DNA of 64,000 bases from Saccharothrix algeriensis (GTDB taxonomy: Bacteria; Actinomycetota; Actinomycetes; Mycobacteriales; Pseudonocardiaceae). Shown here piece after piece: positions 34,604-45,092 of this stretch (the stretch's first letter is position 1; each line of letters starts with the position of its first letter). The notes beneath the pieces are model-generated. The model was not told where the DNA came from. It was given only the letters and a program-made list of their open reading frames with translations, and made no database searches. Where the stretch lies: positions 4,932,001-4,996,000 of the forward strand of contig NZ_JAFBCL010000001.1 in assembly GCF_016907655.1 (NCBI RefSeq), written 5' to 3'. The translations under genes and the position numbers were made by a program.

Positions 34604-37135
34604 GTGCTGTCCATCGCCTGGCAGTTGGTGAAGGCCCGCAAGGCGGGCTTCGTCGGCGCGTTCATCGCGGTCCTGTGCGGCACGGCCGTGGTCGCCGCGT
34701 GCGGGATCCTCATGGAGTCGGCGTTCCGGTCCGGCGTGCCGACCGAGCGCTACGCCGCCGCGGCCGCGGTCGTGGGCGGCAAGCAGGAGGTGCGGCCCGA
34801 GAGCGGCGGCGACGTCCTGTCCTTCCAGCAGGTCGGCACGCTGCCCGCGGTGCCGGCCGACCTGGTCGGCAAGGTCGCGGCCGTGCCCGGGGTCGCGAAG
34901 GCCGTGGGGGAGACGACGTTCCCGGCGCGGGTGGTGGCGGGCGGGGTGCTCGACGCGCTGGGCCACAACTGGGACGCCGCCGTGCTCACGCCGTTCGAGC
35001 TGCGCGAGGGCCGCGAACCGGCGCGGGACGACGAGGTGGTGCTCGACGCGCAGTTGGCGCGCCGCGCCGGTGTCGAGGTGGGCGGTCGGGTCGAGGTCAT
35101 GACGACCTCCACGCCGGTGGCCTACCGGGTGGTCGGCGTCGCCGCGCCCGCCGGGGCCGACGGCCTGGCCAAGCAGTCCGGGCTGTACTTCACGGCGGCG
35201 CGGGCCGGTGAGCTGTCCGGGCAGCCCGGCCGGTTCCACGCCGTCGGCGTCTTCGCCGAGCCCGGCGCGAGCGGGCTGGCCGAGCGGCTGGAGCAGGCGC
35301 TGGCGGGCGAGGGCGTCACGGTGGCCGCGGGCGAGGACCGCGGCGTGGTGGAGTTCGCGGCGGTCGGCCAGTCCCGGGTCGTGCTGGCGGCGATCTCCGG
35401 CTCGTTCGGCGGGATCGCGCTGCTGGTCGCGGTGTTCGTGGTGGCGGGCGCGCTGGCGCTGTCCATCGAGCAGCGGCGGCGGGAGCTGGCGCTGCTGCGG
35501 GCGATCGCGGCCACGCCGAAGCAGGTCGGCAAGCTGATCGGCCTGGAGACCACGCTCGTGGCCGGCGTCGCGGCGGCCCTGGGCGCGGTGGGCGGCATCG
35601 CCGTCGGGCACGGGCTGCGCGACGCGTTCGCGGCCATCGGCGTGATCCCGGACGACTTCGCGCTCGCGGTCGGGCCGCTGCCGGTGCTGGTGGCGTTCCT
35701 GCTCGGGCTCGGCGTGGCCCGGCTGGCGGCCAAGGTCGCCGCGCGCCGGCCGGCGCGCATCCCGCCGACCGAGGCGCTGGGCGAGGCGGCGGTGGAGCGG
35801 CCCGACCCGGGCCGGTGGCGGCTCGTGGCCGGCCTGGTGCTCCTGGCCGGCGGCGCGGGCCTGGCGACCACGCCGCTGTACCTGTCCGGCCAGGTCGCCA
35901 CCGCCATGTCGTCGATGTCGGTGCTGCTGGCGGTGATCGGGGTGGCCCTGCTGGGCCCGCGGGCGATCGCGCCGGTCGTGCGGCTGATCGCCGCCCCGCT
36001 GTCCCGGTTCGGCGTGACGGGGTTCCTGGCCGCCGCGAACAACCGGGCCAACCAGAAGCGCCTGGCCGCCGCGCTGACCCCGCTGATGCTGTCGATCAGC
36101 TTCGCGGTCGTGAACTTCTTCAGCCAGACCACCGCCGCGGACGCCACCGAGCGGGAGGCGAAGCTCGCCACGACGGCCGACTACGTCCTGTCCGCGCCCG
36201 GCGGCACCTCGCCGGAGGTCGCGCAGGCCGCCCGGCGGATCGACGGGGTGGCCGAGGCGTCCTCGATGGTGCGCACGCAGGTGTTCGTCACCGTCGACCG
36301 GGGCGAGAGCGTCGAGGTGCAGCGGCTGCCCGCGCTCGGCCTGGACAACGCCCGCGACACGCTCGACCTGCGCGTGCTGTCGGGGAGCCTGGACGACCTC
36401 CGGGGCGACGCGGTCGCGCTGAGCAAGGCGGAGGCCGACTGGCTCGACGCGGGCCTCGGCGACCGGGTGCGGCTGCACCTGGACGACGGCGCCAAGGCGG
36501 AGCTGCGGCTGGTCGCCACCTACGAGCGCGACCTCGCGTTCGGCGACCACGTGCTGCCCGCCGAACTGGTCCGCGCGCACTCCACCACCCGCCTGGACGA
36601 CTCGGCCCTGATCCGGCTGGCGCCCGGCGCGGACCGGGTGGCGGTCACCGCGGAGCTGGCGGAGCTGGCGGCCCGCTACCCGGGCGTGTCGGTCACCGAC
36701 CGGTCGGCCGTGCCGCCGGCCGAGCACGCCGACCGCGACCTCCAGTTCTGGGTGAACCTGGTGGCGATCGGGGTGATCCTCGGCTACATCGCGATCTCGG
36801 TGGCCAACACCCTGGTCCTGACCACGGCGCAGCGGCGGCGGGAGTTCGCCCTGCTGCGGCTGGTCGGCGGCACGCGCCGGCAGGTGCTGCGGATGATGCG
36901 GGCGGAGGCGCTCACCCTGCTGGGCATGGCCGTCGTGGTCGGCACGCTGATCCCGGCGGTGCCGCTGGTGCTGCTGGGCGCGGGCCTGACCGGCACGCCG
37001 GCGCCCTCCGGGCCGATCGGGGTGTACCTGGGGATCGTCGGGTTCGCGGCCCTGCTCGGCCTCGCGGCCCTGCTGCTGCCGGCCCGGCTGGCGCTGCGCA
37101 CCAGGCCGATCGAGGCCATCGGCCTGCGCGAGTAG
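34604..37135 (+). CDS. FtsX/MacB-type ABC transporter permease, second system
   Basis: 843 residues with the duplicated FtsX design: an N-terminal helix (FVGAFIAVLCGTAVVAACGI), an extracellular domain, a central helix cluster with QRRRELALLRAIAATPKQVG, a second extracellular domain, and a C-terminal cluster with the matching QRRREFALLRLVGGTRRQVL. It pairs with the ATPase four bases upstream. Paralogue of the permease at 27475. GTG start. Confidence 0.88.
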   Translation: MLSIAWQLVKARKAGFVGAFIAVLCGTAVVAACGILMESAFRSGVPTERYAAAAAVVGGKQEVRPESGGDVLSFQQVGTLPAVPADLVGKVAAVPGVAKAVGETTFPARVVAGGVLDALGHNWDAAVLTPFELREGREPARDDEVVLDAQLARRAGVEVGGRVEVMTTSTPVAYRVVGVAAPAGADGLAKQSGLYFTAARAGELSGQPGRFHAVGVFAEPGASGLAERLEQALAGEGVTVAAGEDRGVVEFAAVGQSRVVLAAISGSFGGIALLVAVFVVAGALALSIEQRRRELALLRAIAATPKQVGKLIGLETTLVAGVAAALGAVGGIAVGHGLRDAFAAIGVIPDDFALAVGPLPVLVAFLLGLGVARLAAKVAARRPARIPPTEALGEAAVERPDPGRWRLVAGLVLLAGGAGLATTPLYLSGQVATAMSSMSVLLAVIGVALLGPRAIAPVVRLIAAPLSRFGVTGFLAAANNRANQKRLAAALTPLMLSISFAVVNFFSQTTAADATEREAKLATTADYVLSAPGGTSPEVAQAARRIDGVAEASSMVRTQVFVTVDRGESVEVQRLPALGLDNARDTLDLRVLSGSLDDLRGDAVALSKAEADWLDAGLGDRVRLHLDDGAKAELRLVATYERDLAFGDHVLPAELVRAHSTTRLDDSALIRLAPGADRVAVTAELAELAARYPGVSVTDRSAVPPAEHADRDLQFWVNLVAIGVILGYIAISVANTLVLTTAQRRREFALLRLVGGTRRQVLRMMRAEALTLLGMAVVVGTLIPAVPLVLLGAGLTGTPAPSGPIGVYLGIVGFAALLGLAALLLPARLALRTRPIEAIGLRE

Positions 37136-37139
37136 CGGT

Positions 37140-37174
37140 GTGGTGCGCGGCCCGGGGGACGGGCCGCGCACCAC
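37140..37174. terminator. Terminator after the second ABC operon
   Basis: A perfect 15-bp stem (GTGGTGCGCGGCCCG) with loop GGGGA starts five bases after the permease stop. Confidence 0.8.
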
Positions 37175-37191
37175 GTGCGCGGTGACCGGGC

Positions 37192-37382
37192 CGGCCCGGC
37201 CGCGCGGTCGGGCGAGTTAGTCCGGCCGCGCGGTCGCGGGAGCTAGTCCGGCCGCGCGGTCGCGGGAGCTAGTCCGGCCGCGCGGTCGAGGGGGTTGGTC
37301 CGGCCGCGGTCGGGGAGTGCCGCGTGGTCGTGCGAGGTCGGCCCGGCCGCGTGGTCGTGCGGGGCCGGCCCGGCCGGGTGGT
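37192..37382. repeat. 26-bp GC-rich tandem repeat array
   Basis: Units around TCCGGCCGCGCGGTCG repeat with an exact 26-bp period (phase points 37192, 37218, 37244, 37270, 37296), followed by more diverged copies up to the 3' end of the serine hydrolase gene. The two central units are identical. It lies between convergent genes, and no coding signal is seen. Confidence 0.75.
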
Positions 37383-38749
37383 CACGGCAGGTCGACCCGG
37401 CGGGCCGCGCGGCTGGTGAAGAGGTACTCGGCGCGGCCCTGCTCGTCGGCGCCGATCAGGGTGTACACCGGGTGGCGGCCGTGCCGGGGCTCCACCCCGA
37501 TCAGCTGGTCCTCGCACAGCCGCACCACCTCGGTGCCGGTGTCGGAGGCCAGCATCCGCGCCGTCGCGGTGTGCGGGCGCTGCTCCACCCAGCCCCGCCC
37601 CCGGTCGTCCACGCTGACGGTGTAGCCGAACATCGGCGTCTCGTAGGCGCCGGTGATGCGGGCCGCGTCCAGCGGTTCCGGCTCGGCGGGCGGTCGCGGG
37701 GGAGCGGGCACCTCCGCACCGGCGTGCTCGCGCAGCACGGCGGCGACGATCCCCTCGTACAGCCCGACACCGGCCAGGCTGTTGGTGAGCAGCGCGACGG
37801 CCACGCCCGAGGCGCCGGAGACGCGCAGGAACGCCGCCTGCCCGATGGTGCCGCCGTCGTGGCCGAAGACCTCCGCGCCGAAGTCGAACAGCTCCCAGCC
37901 CAGGCCCCACTTCCCGGCCTGCCCGCCGGCGTAGGGCACGTCGACCTGCGGCTCCCGCATCGCGCGGGTGCCCGCGGCGCTGAGCAGCGGGCCGCCGCCG
38001 GCCAGGTGCGCCCCGACCCAGCCGAGCAGGTCGCGGGCGCGCATGGCCAGCATCGCGCCGGCGGGCGCGTTGGACGGCTCCAGCGACCAGACCGGCGCCG
38101 GCTCCGGACCGCCGGGGCGGGGCAGGTGGCCGACGGCGGCGCGGAACAGGACGGCCTCGTCGGCGTTGACGGCGACGTGCGCGAGGCCCAGCGGCTCGGC
38201 GATCCGCTCCCGCAGCACCGCGCCGAAGGGCTTGCCCCGCAGCACCTCCACCAACCGGCCCAGCACCACGTACCCGCTGTTGCAGTAGGAGAACATCTTG
38301 CCCGGCGGGTGGACCTGGGCGGCGTCGGCGATGGCGGGCAGGTACTTCTCCACGGCGTCGTCACCGCGCCCGGTGGGGTGGAACAGGTCGCCGTCGAAGC
38401 CCGCGGTGTGGCCGAGCAGGTGCCGCGGGGTGATCACCGACGTGGCGGCGGCGTCGGCGACCCGGAACCGCGGCAGGTACCGCACCACCGGCTCGTCGAG
38501 GTCCAGCAGCCCCTCGTCGACCAGCTGCATGACCAGGGTCGCCGTCCACACCTTGGTGATCGAGCCGACCTGGAACACCGAGTCGGTGGTCGCCGCCACC
38601 CCCGTGGCGAGGCTCAGCACGCCGGCGGCGGCGTCCACGACCTCGCCGTCGACCAGCACCGCCGCTTGAGCGCCCGGGACCCCGTGCTCCGCTATGAGTT
38701 CGGCCAACCGGCGGGGCAGCCAGGTCGCGATCTCCGCACTGCGTGACAT
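37382..38749 (-). CDS. Serine hydrolase of the beta-lactamase/class C family
   Basis: 455 residues. The active-site Ser63-x-x-Lys66 (VGSITKVW), Tyr155-x-Asn157 (FSYCNSGY) and a late HDGGT in the place of the KTG box are all present. No signal peptide is seen, so it is probably cytoplasmic, like the esterase or D-aminopeptidase members. The C-terminal 90 residues form a separate lipocalin-like tail (ITGAYETPMFGYTVSVDDRG). A penicillin-resistance role is not implied. Confidence 0.85.
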   Translation of the reverse strand: MSRSAEIATWLPRRLAELIAEHGVPGAQAAVLVDGEVVDAAAGVLSLATGVAATTDSVFQVGSITKVWTATLVMQLVDEGLLDLDEPVVRYLPRFRVADAAATSVITPRHLLGHTAGFDGDLFHPTGRGDDAVEKYLPAIADAAQVHPPGKMFSYCNSGYVVLGRLVEVLRGKPFGAVLRERIAEPLGLAHVAVNADEAVLFRAAVGHLPRPGGPEPAPVWSLEPSNAPAGAMLAMRARDLLGWVGAHLAGGGPLLSAAGTRAMREPQVDVPYAGGQAGKWGLGWELFDFGAEVFGHDGGTIGQAAFLRVSGASGVAVALLTNSLAGVGLYEGIVAAVLREHAGAEVPAPPRPPAEPEPLDAARITGAYETPMFGYTVSVDDRGRGWVEQRPHTATARMLASDTGTEVVRLCEDQLIGVEPRHGRHPVYTLIGADEQGRAEYLFTSRAARRVDLP

Positions 38750-39046
38750 GTCCTTCTCCTTCGGGAGTGGTAGTGGCGTGGTCGGCGGCGGCGCGACCGG
38801 TCGAGCGGCGCAGGGGTGGTCACAGGCCCGGTCTACCCGACTTCGCCGCGTTCCGTTGCCCTAACAGGAGTCGCTCGGCCATTCGTGCAGCGGCGCGGTG
38901 CGCGGGGGGCCACCATGGTGAGGTCGGCGGTGACGGGGAGGGCACGTGGACGAGGTGGTCGGCGGGATGGGAAAGCGGTGGGGGACAAGCGTTCGGCGGT
39001 CGGGCAGCGCCCGAACGGCGGTCGGCGCGATCGGCCGGGCGCGCGC

Positions 39047-40153
39047 GTGAGCGCCGGCCTGGTGCGGCGCTTCACCGAAGCGCTGCCGGCGATCCTCGCC
39101 GACGTGGAACTGCTGGTGCGGGCGGAGTCGCCGTCGTCCGATGTGGACGCGCTGGCGGCCAGCGCGGACCTGGTGACCCGGGTGGGCACGCGGCTGCTGG
39201 GCGTCGAGCCGGACCGGATCGGGCCGCACCTGCGGTGGCGGCTGGGCGACGGGCCGCCGCGGGTGCTCGTGCTCGGGCACCACGACACGGTGTGGCCGAT
39301 CGGCTCGCTGGGCACCCACCCGTTCTCGGTGCGCGACGGCGTCCTGCGCGGTCCGGGCTGCTTCGACATGAAGACCGGTGTCGTGATGGCGCTGCACGCG
39401 ATCGCGGCCCTGGACGACCCCGCCGGCGTGACCCTGCTGGTGACCGGCGACGAGGAGCTGGGCTCGCCGTCGTCGCGCGGCCTGGTCGAGTCGGAGGCGG
39501 CGGGCTGCGCGGCGGCGCTGGTGCTGGAGGCGGCAGCCGGCACGTCCCTCAAGACCGCCCGCAAGGGCGTGTCGCGGTACGAGGTGCGGGTGGTCGGGCG
39601 GGCCGCGCACGCCGGGCTGGAACCCGAGCTCGGCGTGAACGCGGCGGTCGAGGCAGCCCACCAGCTGCTGGCGGTGGCAGCGCTGTCGGAGCCGGCGCGG
39701 GGCACGACCGTGACGCCGACCCTGCTCGGCGCGGGCACCTCCGGCAACACCGTGGCGGCGCACGGCGCGTTCACCGTCGACGTGCGCGTGACCTCGGCGG
39801 CCGAGCAGGACCGCATCGACCGGCGGGTGCACGCCCTGAAACCGGTCCTGCCCGGCGCGCGCCTGGAGATCCTGGGCGGCCCCAACCGGCCGCCCCTGCC
39901 GGCCTCGGCGTCGGAGTCGCTGTTCGCCCTGGCGCGGCGGCTGGGTCGCGCCCTGGGCCTGGAACCGATCACCGGCGTGCCGGTGGGCGGCGCCTCGGAC
40001 GGCAACTTCACCGCCGGCGTCGGCACGCCCACGCTCGACGGCCTGGGCGCGGCCGGCGGCGGCGCGCACGCGGACCACGAACACGTCCTGGTAGCCGAGA
40101 TCCCCGGCCGCACCGCCCTGCTGACCGCCCTGCTGGCGGCCTGCCTGCACTGA
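39047..40153 (+). CDS. M20-family metallopeptidase (carboxypeptidase G2-like)
   Basis: 368 residues with the two-zinc site: His (VLGHHDTVWPIG), bridging Asp (GCFDMKTG), general base Glu (TGDEELGS), a further acidic ligand in LVLEAA, and His near the end (HADHEHVL). The central lid or dimerisation domain (SRYEVRVVGRAAHAGLEPEL) is typical. It would cleave a C-terminal Glu-type residue or an N-acyl amino acid. GTG 39047 is chosen to give the usual length; in-frame starts at 38915 and 38978 would add Arg-rich residues. Confidence 0.85.
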   Translation: MSAGLVRRFTEALPAILADVELLVRAESPSSDVDALAASADLVTRVGTRLLGVEPDRIGPHLRWRLGDGPPRVLVLGHHDTVWPIGSLGTHPFSVRDGVLRGPGCFDMKTGVVMALHAIAALDDPAGVTLLVTGDEELGSPSSRGLVESEAAGCAAALVLEAAAGTSLKTARKGVSRYEVRVVGRAAHAGLEPELGVNAAVEAAHQLLAVAALSEPARGTTVTPTLLGAGTSGNTVAAHGAFTVDVRVTSAAEQDRIDRRVHALKPVLPGARLEILGGPNRPPLPASASESLFALARRLGRALGLEPITGVPVGGASDGNFTAGVGTPTLDGLGAAGGGAHADHEHVLVAEIPGRTALLTALLAACLH

Positions 40154-40198
40154 CCCCGCCCGCTGCCGCCGCGACACGCGGAGGAGTGATCTGGCACC

Positions 40199-41734
40199 GT
40201 GTCCGGCGTGAGAGTGGTGGATGACGCGGGTGTCGCGTTGGATGCGTCGGTCACGGTTTCCGCGGTCTCGCAGACACGGTTCGCTGTGGTCGCGGATGGC
40301 GCCGTCGCGTTGGTGCTGCGGCGGCTGGGTGGTCACGACGCCGTCCTCGTGCTGGCGGACAGGCGTGTCCGGTTGGGGGACCGCCCCGATTGCGCCGCCT
40401 TGGCGGACCGGCTCGGCGCGTTGCCGGTCCGGATGGCGGTCGAGGTGCCCGGCACCACCGCCGGCCAGTTGGAGCGCGACCTCGCGGGACCCGTCACGCA
40501 GGTCGACCGCCGGTTCGGGGCCGGGGACCTGATGGTCGTGCTGGAGGGGTTGAACCGCCATCAGCGCAACGGGTCGGACAACCTGGACAAGCCGCTGGCG
40601 TTGATGTGGGCCATCGGACAGGTCGCGGCCGGGCGGGATCGGCTGTTCCCCTGGCCGCTGTTGCGGGCCGAGGTGCGTTCACTGCTCGCGGACTTCGGGG
40701 GAACCGGGACGAGCCCCGTGCCGCAGGACCTGTACCGGAGTCTGACGGCGGACCCGGAGCTGTGGGAGACCGCCGACCCGGCCACCGGGTCCACGGCCGC
40801 CGACGACAGCGCGCGGATCGGCTTCACCGAGCAGTCCGCCGAGTTGCTGACCGATCCCGCGGTGCGCGCGCAGGCGGTCGACGTGCTGCGCGCCACCTAC
40901 CTGGTCGAGGTCGACCAGCCCGAGCTGCTCCGGCGGGTCGGCCTGCCGGTGCCGGTGGCCCCGTCGGCGGTCGAGGTGCTGCAGGGGCTCGTCGGCCGGG
41001 AGATCAAGACCGTGACCGGGTACGCCAACCGGGTGCTGACGGTGGGCCCGGTGAATGCGATCGTGCGCACCGCCCGGTCGGCGGAGGGTCGACCGGTGCC
41101 GGTCGCCGAGGTGCAGGCGGGGCTCGACCGGCTGTTCGCGCGGGGGCGGGTGGCCGCCACCACGAGCGAACTCGGGTACCGCAGCGCGTTCGTCGCGGCA
41201 GTGCTCGGCACCCTGCCGCGCGCGGTGGTGTCGCGGAACCCGGCGGTGGTGTCGCTCGGGTACGCGCCGACCGGGGTGGATGAGCAGTTCGGCGAGATGG
41301 ACCGGGTGGCGGTGGCCAAGTACCGCGTGGAACAGCAAGCGCTGCGGCACGTGCTGCTCGGCGACGAGCCGGAGGGGCGGTGCGCGCTGTGCGGGCGGGT
41401 GTTCCCGGTCGAGCTGCTGGTGGCCGCGCACGTCAAGCGGCGTTCGGAGTGCTCCGACGACGAGCGTCGGGACTTGCGCAACGTCGCGATGCCCGCTTGC
41501 TGGCTGGGCTGCGACCGGCTGTACGAGCTGGGCTACGTGACCGTCGGCGCCGACGGCAGGGTCCTGACCGCCACCGCCACCGGTGCGCTCGACGAGCAGT
41601 TGGCGAAGCTGGCCGGGGCGGTCTCACCCGCGCACCGCCCGGCATCCGCCGCGTACTTCGCCTGGCACCGGGAGAACGTGTTCAGGGACCGCTCGGTGGC
41701 AGGGCCGCAGGGGGATCCGGGGTCGGCCTGCTGA
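40199..41734 (+). CDS. HNH endonuclease with sulfur-binding-like domain (ScoMcrA-like, candidate type IV restriction)
   Basis: 511 residues. An N-terminal strand-rich head (1-100) is followed by NLDKPLALMWAIGQVAAGRD ... LLADFGGTG ... LYRSLTADPELWE (about 108-195). That segment reads like the phosphorothioate (sulfur)-binding domain of ScoMcrA-type enzymes. The C-terminus is an HNH-type zinc nuclease: Cys395-x2-Cys398, AAH411VKRRSECSDDERRD, RN428 and Cys434-x3-Cys438. The final metal His is not obvious. Such enzymes cut DNA carrying foreign modification. No dnd genes are nearby. The HNH assignment is firm; the sulfur-binding part is a profile-free judgement. Confidence 0.6.
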   Translation: MSGVRVVDDAGVALDASVTVSAVSQTRFAVVADGAVALVLRRLGGHDAVLVLADRRVRLGDRPDCAALADRLGALPVRMAVEVPGTTAGQLERDLAGPVTQVDRRFGAGDLMVVLEGLNRHQRNGSDNLDKPLALMWAIGQVAAGRDRLFPWPLLRAEVRSLLADFGGTGTSPVPQDLYRSLTADPELWETADPATGSTAADDSARIGFTEQSAELLTDPAVRAQAVDVLRATYLVEVDQPELLRRVGLPVPVAPSAVEVLQGLVGREIKTVTGYANRVLTVGPVNAIVRTARSAEGRPVPVAEVQAGLDRLFARGRVAATTSELGYRSAFVAAVLGTLPRAVVSRNPAVVSLGYAPTGVDEQFGEMDRVAVAKYRVEQQALRHVLLGDEPEGRCALCGRVFPVELLVAAHVKRRSECSDDERRDLRNVAMPACWLGCDRLYELGYVTVGADGRVLTATATGALDEQLAKLAGAVSPAHRPASAAYFAWHRENVFRDRSVAGPQGDPGSAC

Positions 41735-41793
41735 CCGTGGCGCCCCGGGTAGGGGCGCGAAGGGCTGTCGGTGGGGGTCGTTAGGATCGCTGG

Positions 41794-43592
<1,799 letters not shown>

Positions 43593-43596
<4 letters not shown>

Positions 43597-44378
43597 CCGG
43601 GCTCCGCGCCGACTGCGAGCGCTGCTTCGGCCTGTGCTGCATCGTGCCCGCCTTCGGCCGGTCCGCCGACTTCGCGGTCGACAAGCCCGCCCGCACCCCG
43701 TGCCGCAACCTCGGCGACGACTTCCGCTGCGGCATCCACAGCCGGCTGCGCGAGCGGGGCTTCCGCGGCTGCACGGTCTACGACTGCTTCGGCGCGGGCC
43801 AGCAGGTGTCGCAGGTGACCTTCGGCGGGCGCGACTGGCGGTCGGCCCCGGAGACCGCGGAGCTGATGTTCGACGTCTTCCCCGTGGTGCGGGAGCTGCA
43901 CGAGCTGCTCTGGCACCTCACCGAGGCGCTGGGCCTGGACACCCCGCACCGCGCCCGGCTGGAGCGGGCCAGGGCCGACGTCGAGCGGCTCGCCGCCGGG
44001 ACGGCGCAGGAGCTGGCCCGGCTGGACGTCGGCCCGCACTGGCGCACCGCGGGCGACCTGCTGGCACAGGTCAGCGCGCACGTGCGGGGCGGCGGGCGGC
44101 GGTCCCGGCGGGGCGCGGACCTCATCGGCGGGAAGCTGGCCGGGGCCGACCTGCGCGCCGCGGACCTGCGGGGCGCCCTCCTCGTCGGCGCCGACCTCTC
44201 CCGGGCCGACCTGCGCGGGGCCGACCTCATCGGCGCGGACCTGCGGGGCGCGGACCTGAGCGGGGCCGACCTGACCGGCGCGCTGTTCCTCACCCAGGCG
44301 CAGGTGGACGCCGCGAAGGGCGACGCCGCGACGGCCCTGCCCCCGGCGCTGACCCGCCCCGGGCACTGGACGGCCTAG
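43593..44378 (+). CDS. Pentapeptide-repeat protein with Cys-rich head
   Basis: 261 residues. The N-terminal part (1-70) has eight cysteines ([10 protein letters not shown] ... [12 protein letters not shown] ... GCTVYDCFG), a likely metal site. A helical middle is followed by about a dozen A(D/N)LxX repeats ([20 protein letters not shown] and on) forming a right-handed beta-helix. Some pentapeptide proteins mimic DNA and protect gyrase. Coupling to recQ by an ATGA overlap links it to DNA metabolism, but the function is unproven. Confidence 0.82.
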
Positions 44379-44427
44379 CCCGCGCCCCACCGGTGGCGGC
44401 CCCGCCCGAGCAGGACCACCCGCCGGG

Positions 44428-45006
44428 TCACAGCCGCGCCAAGGCCCCGTCCACCACGTCCTCCAACGCCCGCCGGTCGTCCACCACCTTCCCGAGCACC
44501 CGCAGCCCGTAGTGGACGCCGAGCAGGAACCGGGCGCTCACCAGCGGATCGACCCCGGCGCCCAGCTCACCCGAGCGCCGCCCCGACTCGATCAGCCGGC
44601 GCACCGCCTCCTCCAGCCGCCCGAACTGCTCACGCACCAGCGCCGCCACCCGCTCGTCGGCGCCGCCCGCGGCCACGGCGGCGTTGACGGCCAGGCAGCC
44701 GCGCCGCGCCGGGTCGCCCAGGTCGTCGTCCACCGCGGAGAGCATCAGCGCGCGCAGCCGCGCCTTCACCCCGCCGGGACCCTCCAGGATCGCGCGCTGC
44801 CGGCCGAACCCGACCTCGGCGTACCGGTCCAGCACCCGCTCGTAGAGCCCGTGCTTGCTGCCGTAGGCGTTGTACAGGCTGCCGCGCCCCAGACCCGTGC
44901 AAGCGCACAGGTCCTCCGTCGAAGTGGCCGCGTAGCCCTTCGACCAGAACACCTCCATCGCGGCGTCCACGACCGCCGCGTCGTCGAAACCCCGTGGTCT
45001 GCCCAC
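44428..45006 (-). CDS. TetR-family transcriptional regulator
   Basis: 192 residues from GTG 45006 (GRPRGFDDAAVVDAAMEVFW). The N-terminal helix-turn-helix is TSTEDLCACTGLGRGSLYNA, and the helical C-terminal ligand domain is rich in Ala/Arg/Leu. It is divergent from the amino-acid permease gene (87 bases between starts), its most likely target. The start is supported by a -10-like TACGCT eight bases upstream; a GTG at 45033 is the alternative. Confidence 0.88.
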   Translation of the reverse strand: MGRPRGFDDAAVVDAAMEVFWSKGYAATSTEDLCACTGLGRGSLYNAYGSKHGLYERVLDRYAEVGFGRQRAILEGPGGVKARLRALMLSAVDDDLGDPARRGCLAVNAAVAAGGADERVAALVREQFGRLEEAVRRLIESGRRSGELGAGVDPLVSARFLLGVHYGLRVLGKVVDDRRALEDVVDGALARL

Positions 45007-45092
45007 GGTTTCGGAGCGTAGCCGGTCAGGCACGTAGCGGAAGGGAACCGGCCCTACCCCCGAACGGTCGGCTTTTGGGAAGCTCTTCGGTT

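Noticed and set aside
37501-38364. Alternative-frame product over the serine hydrolase
   Set aside because: Same strand but a different frame from the gene with SxxK and YxN motifs; Arg/Ser/Pro-rich shadow.
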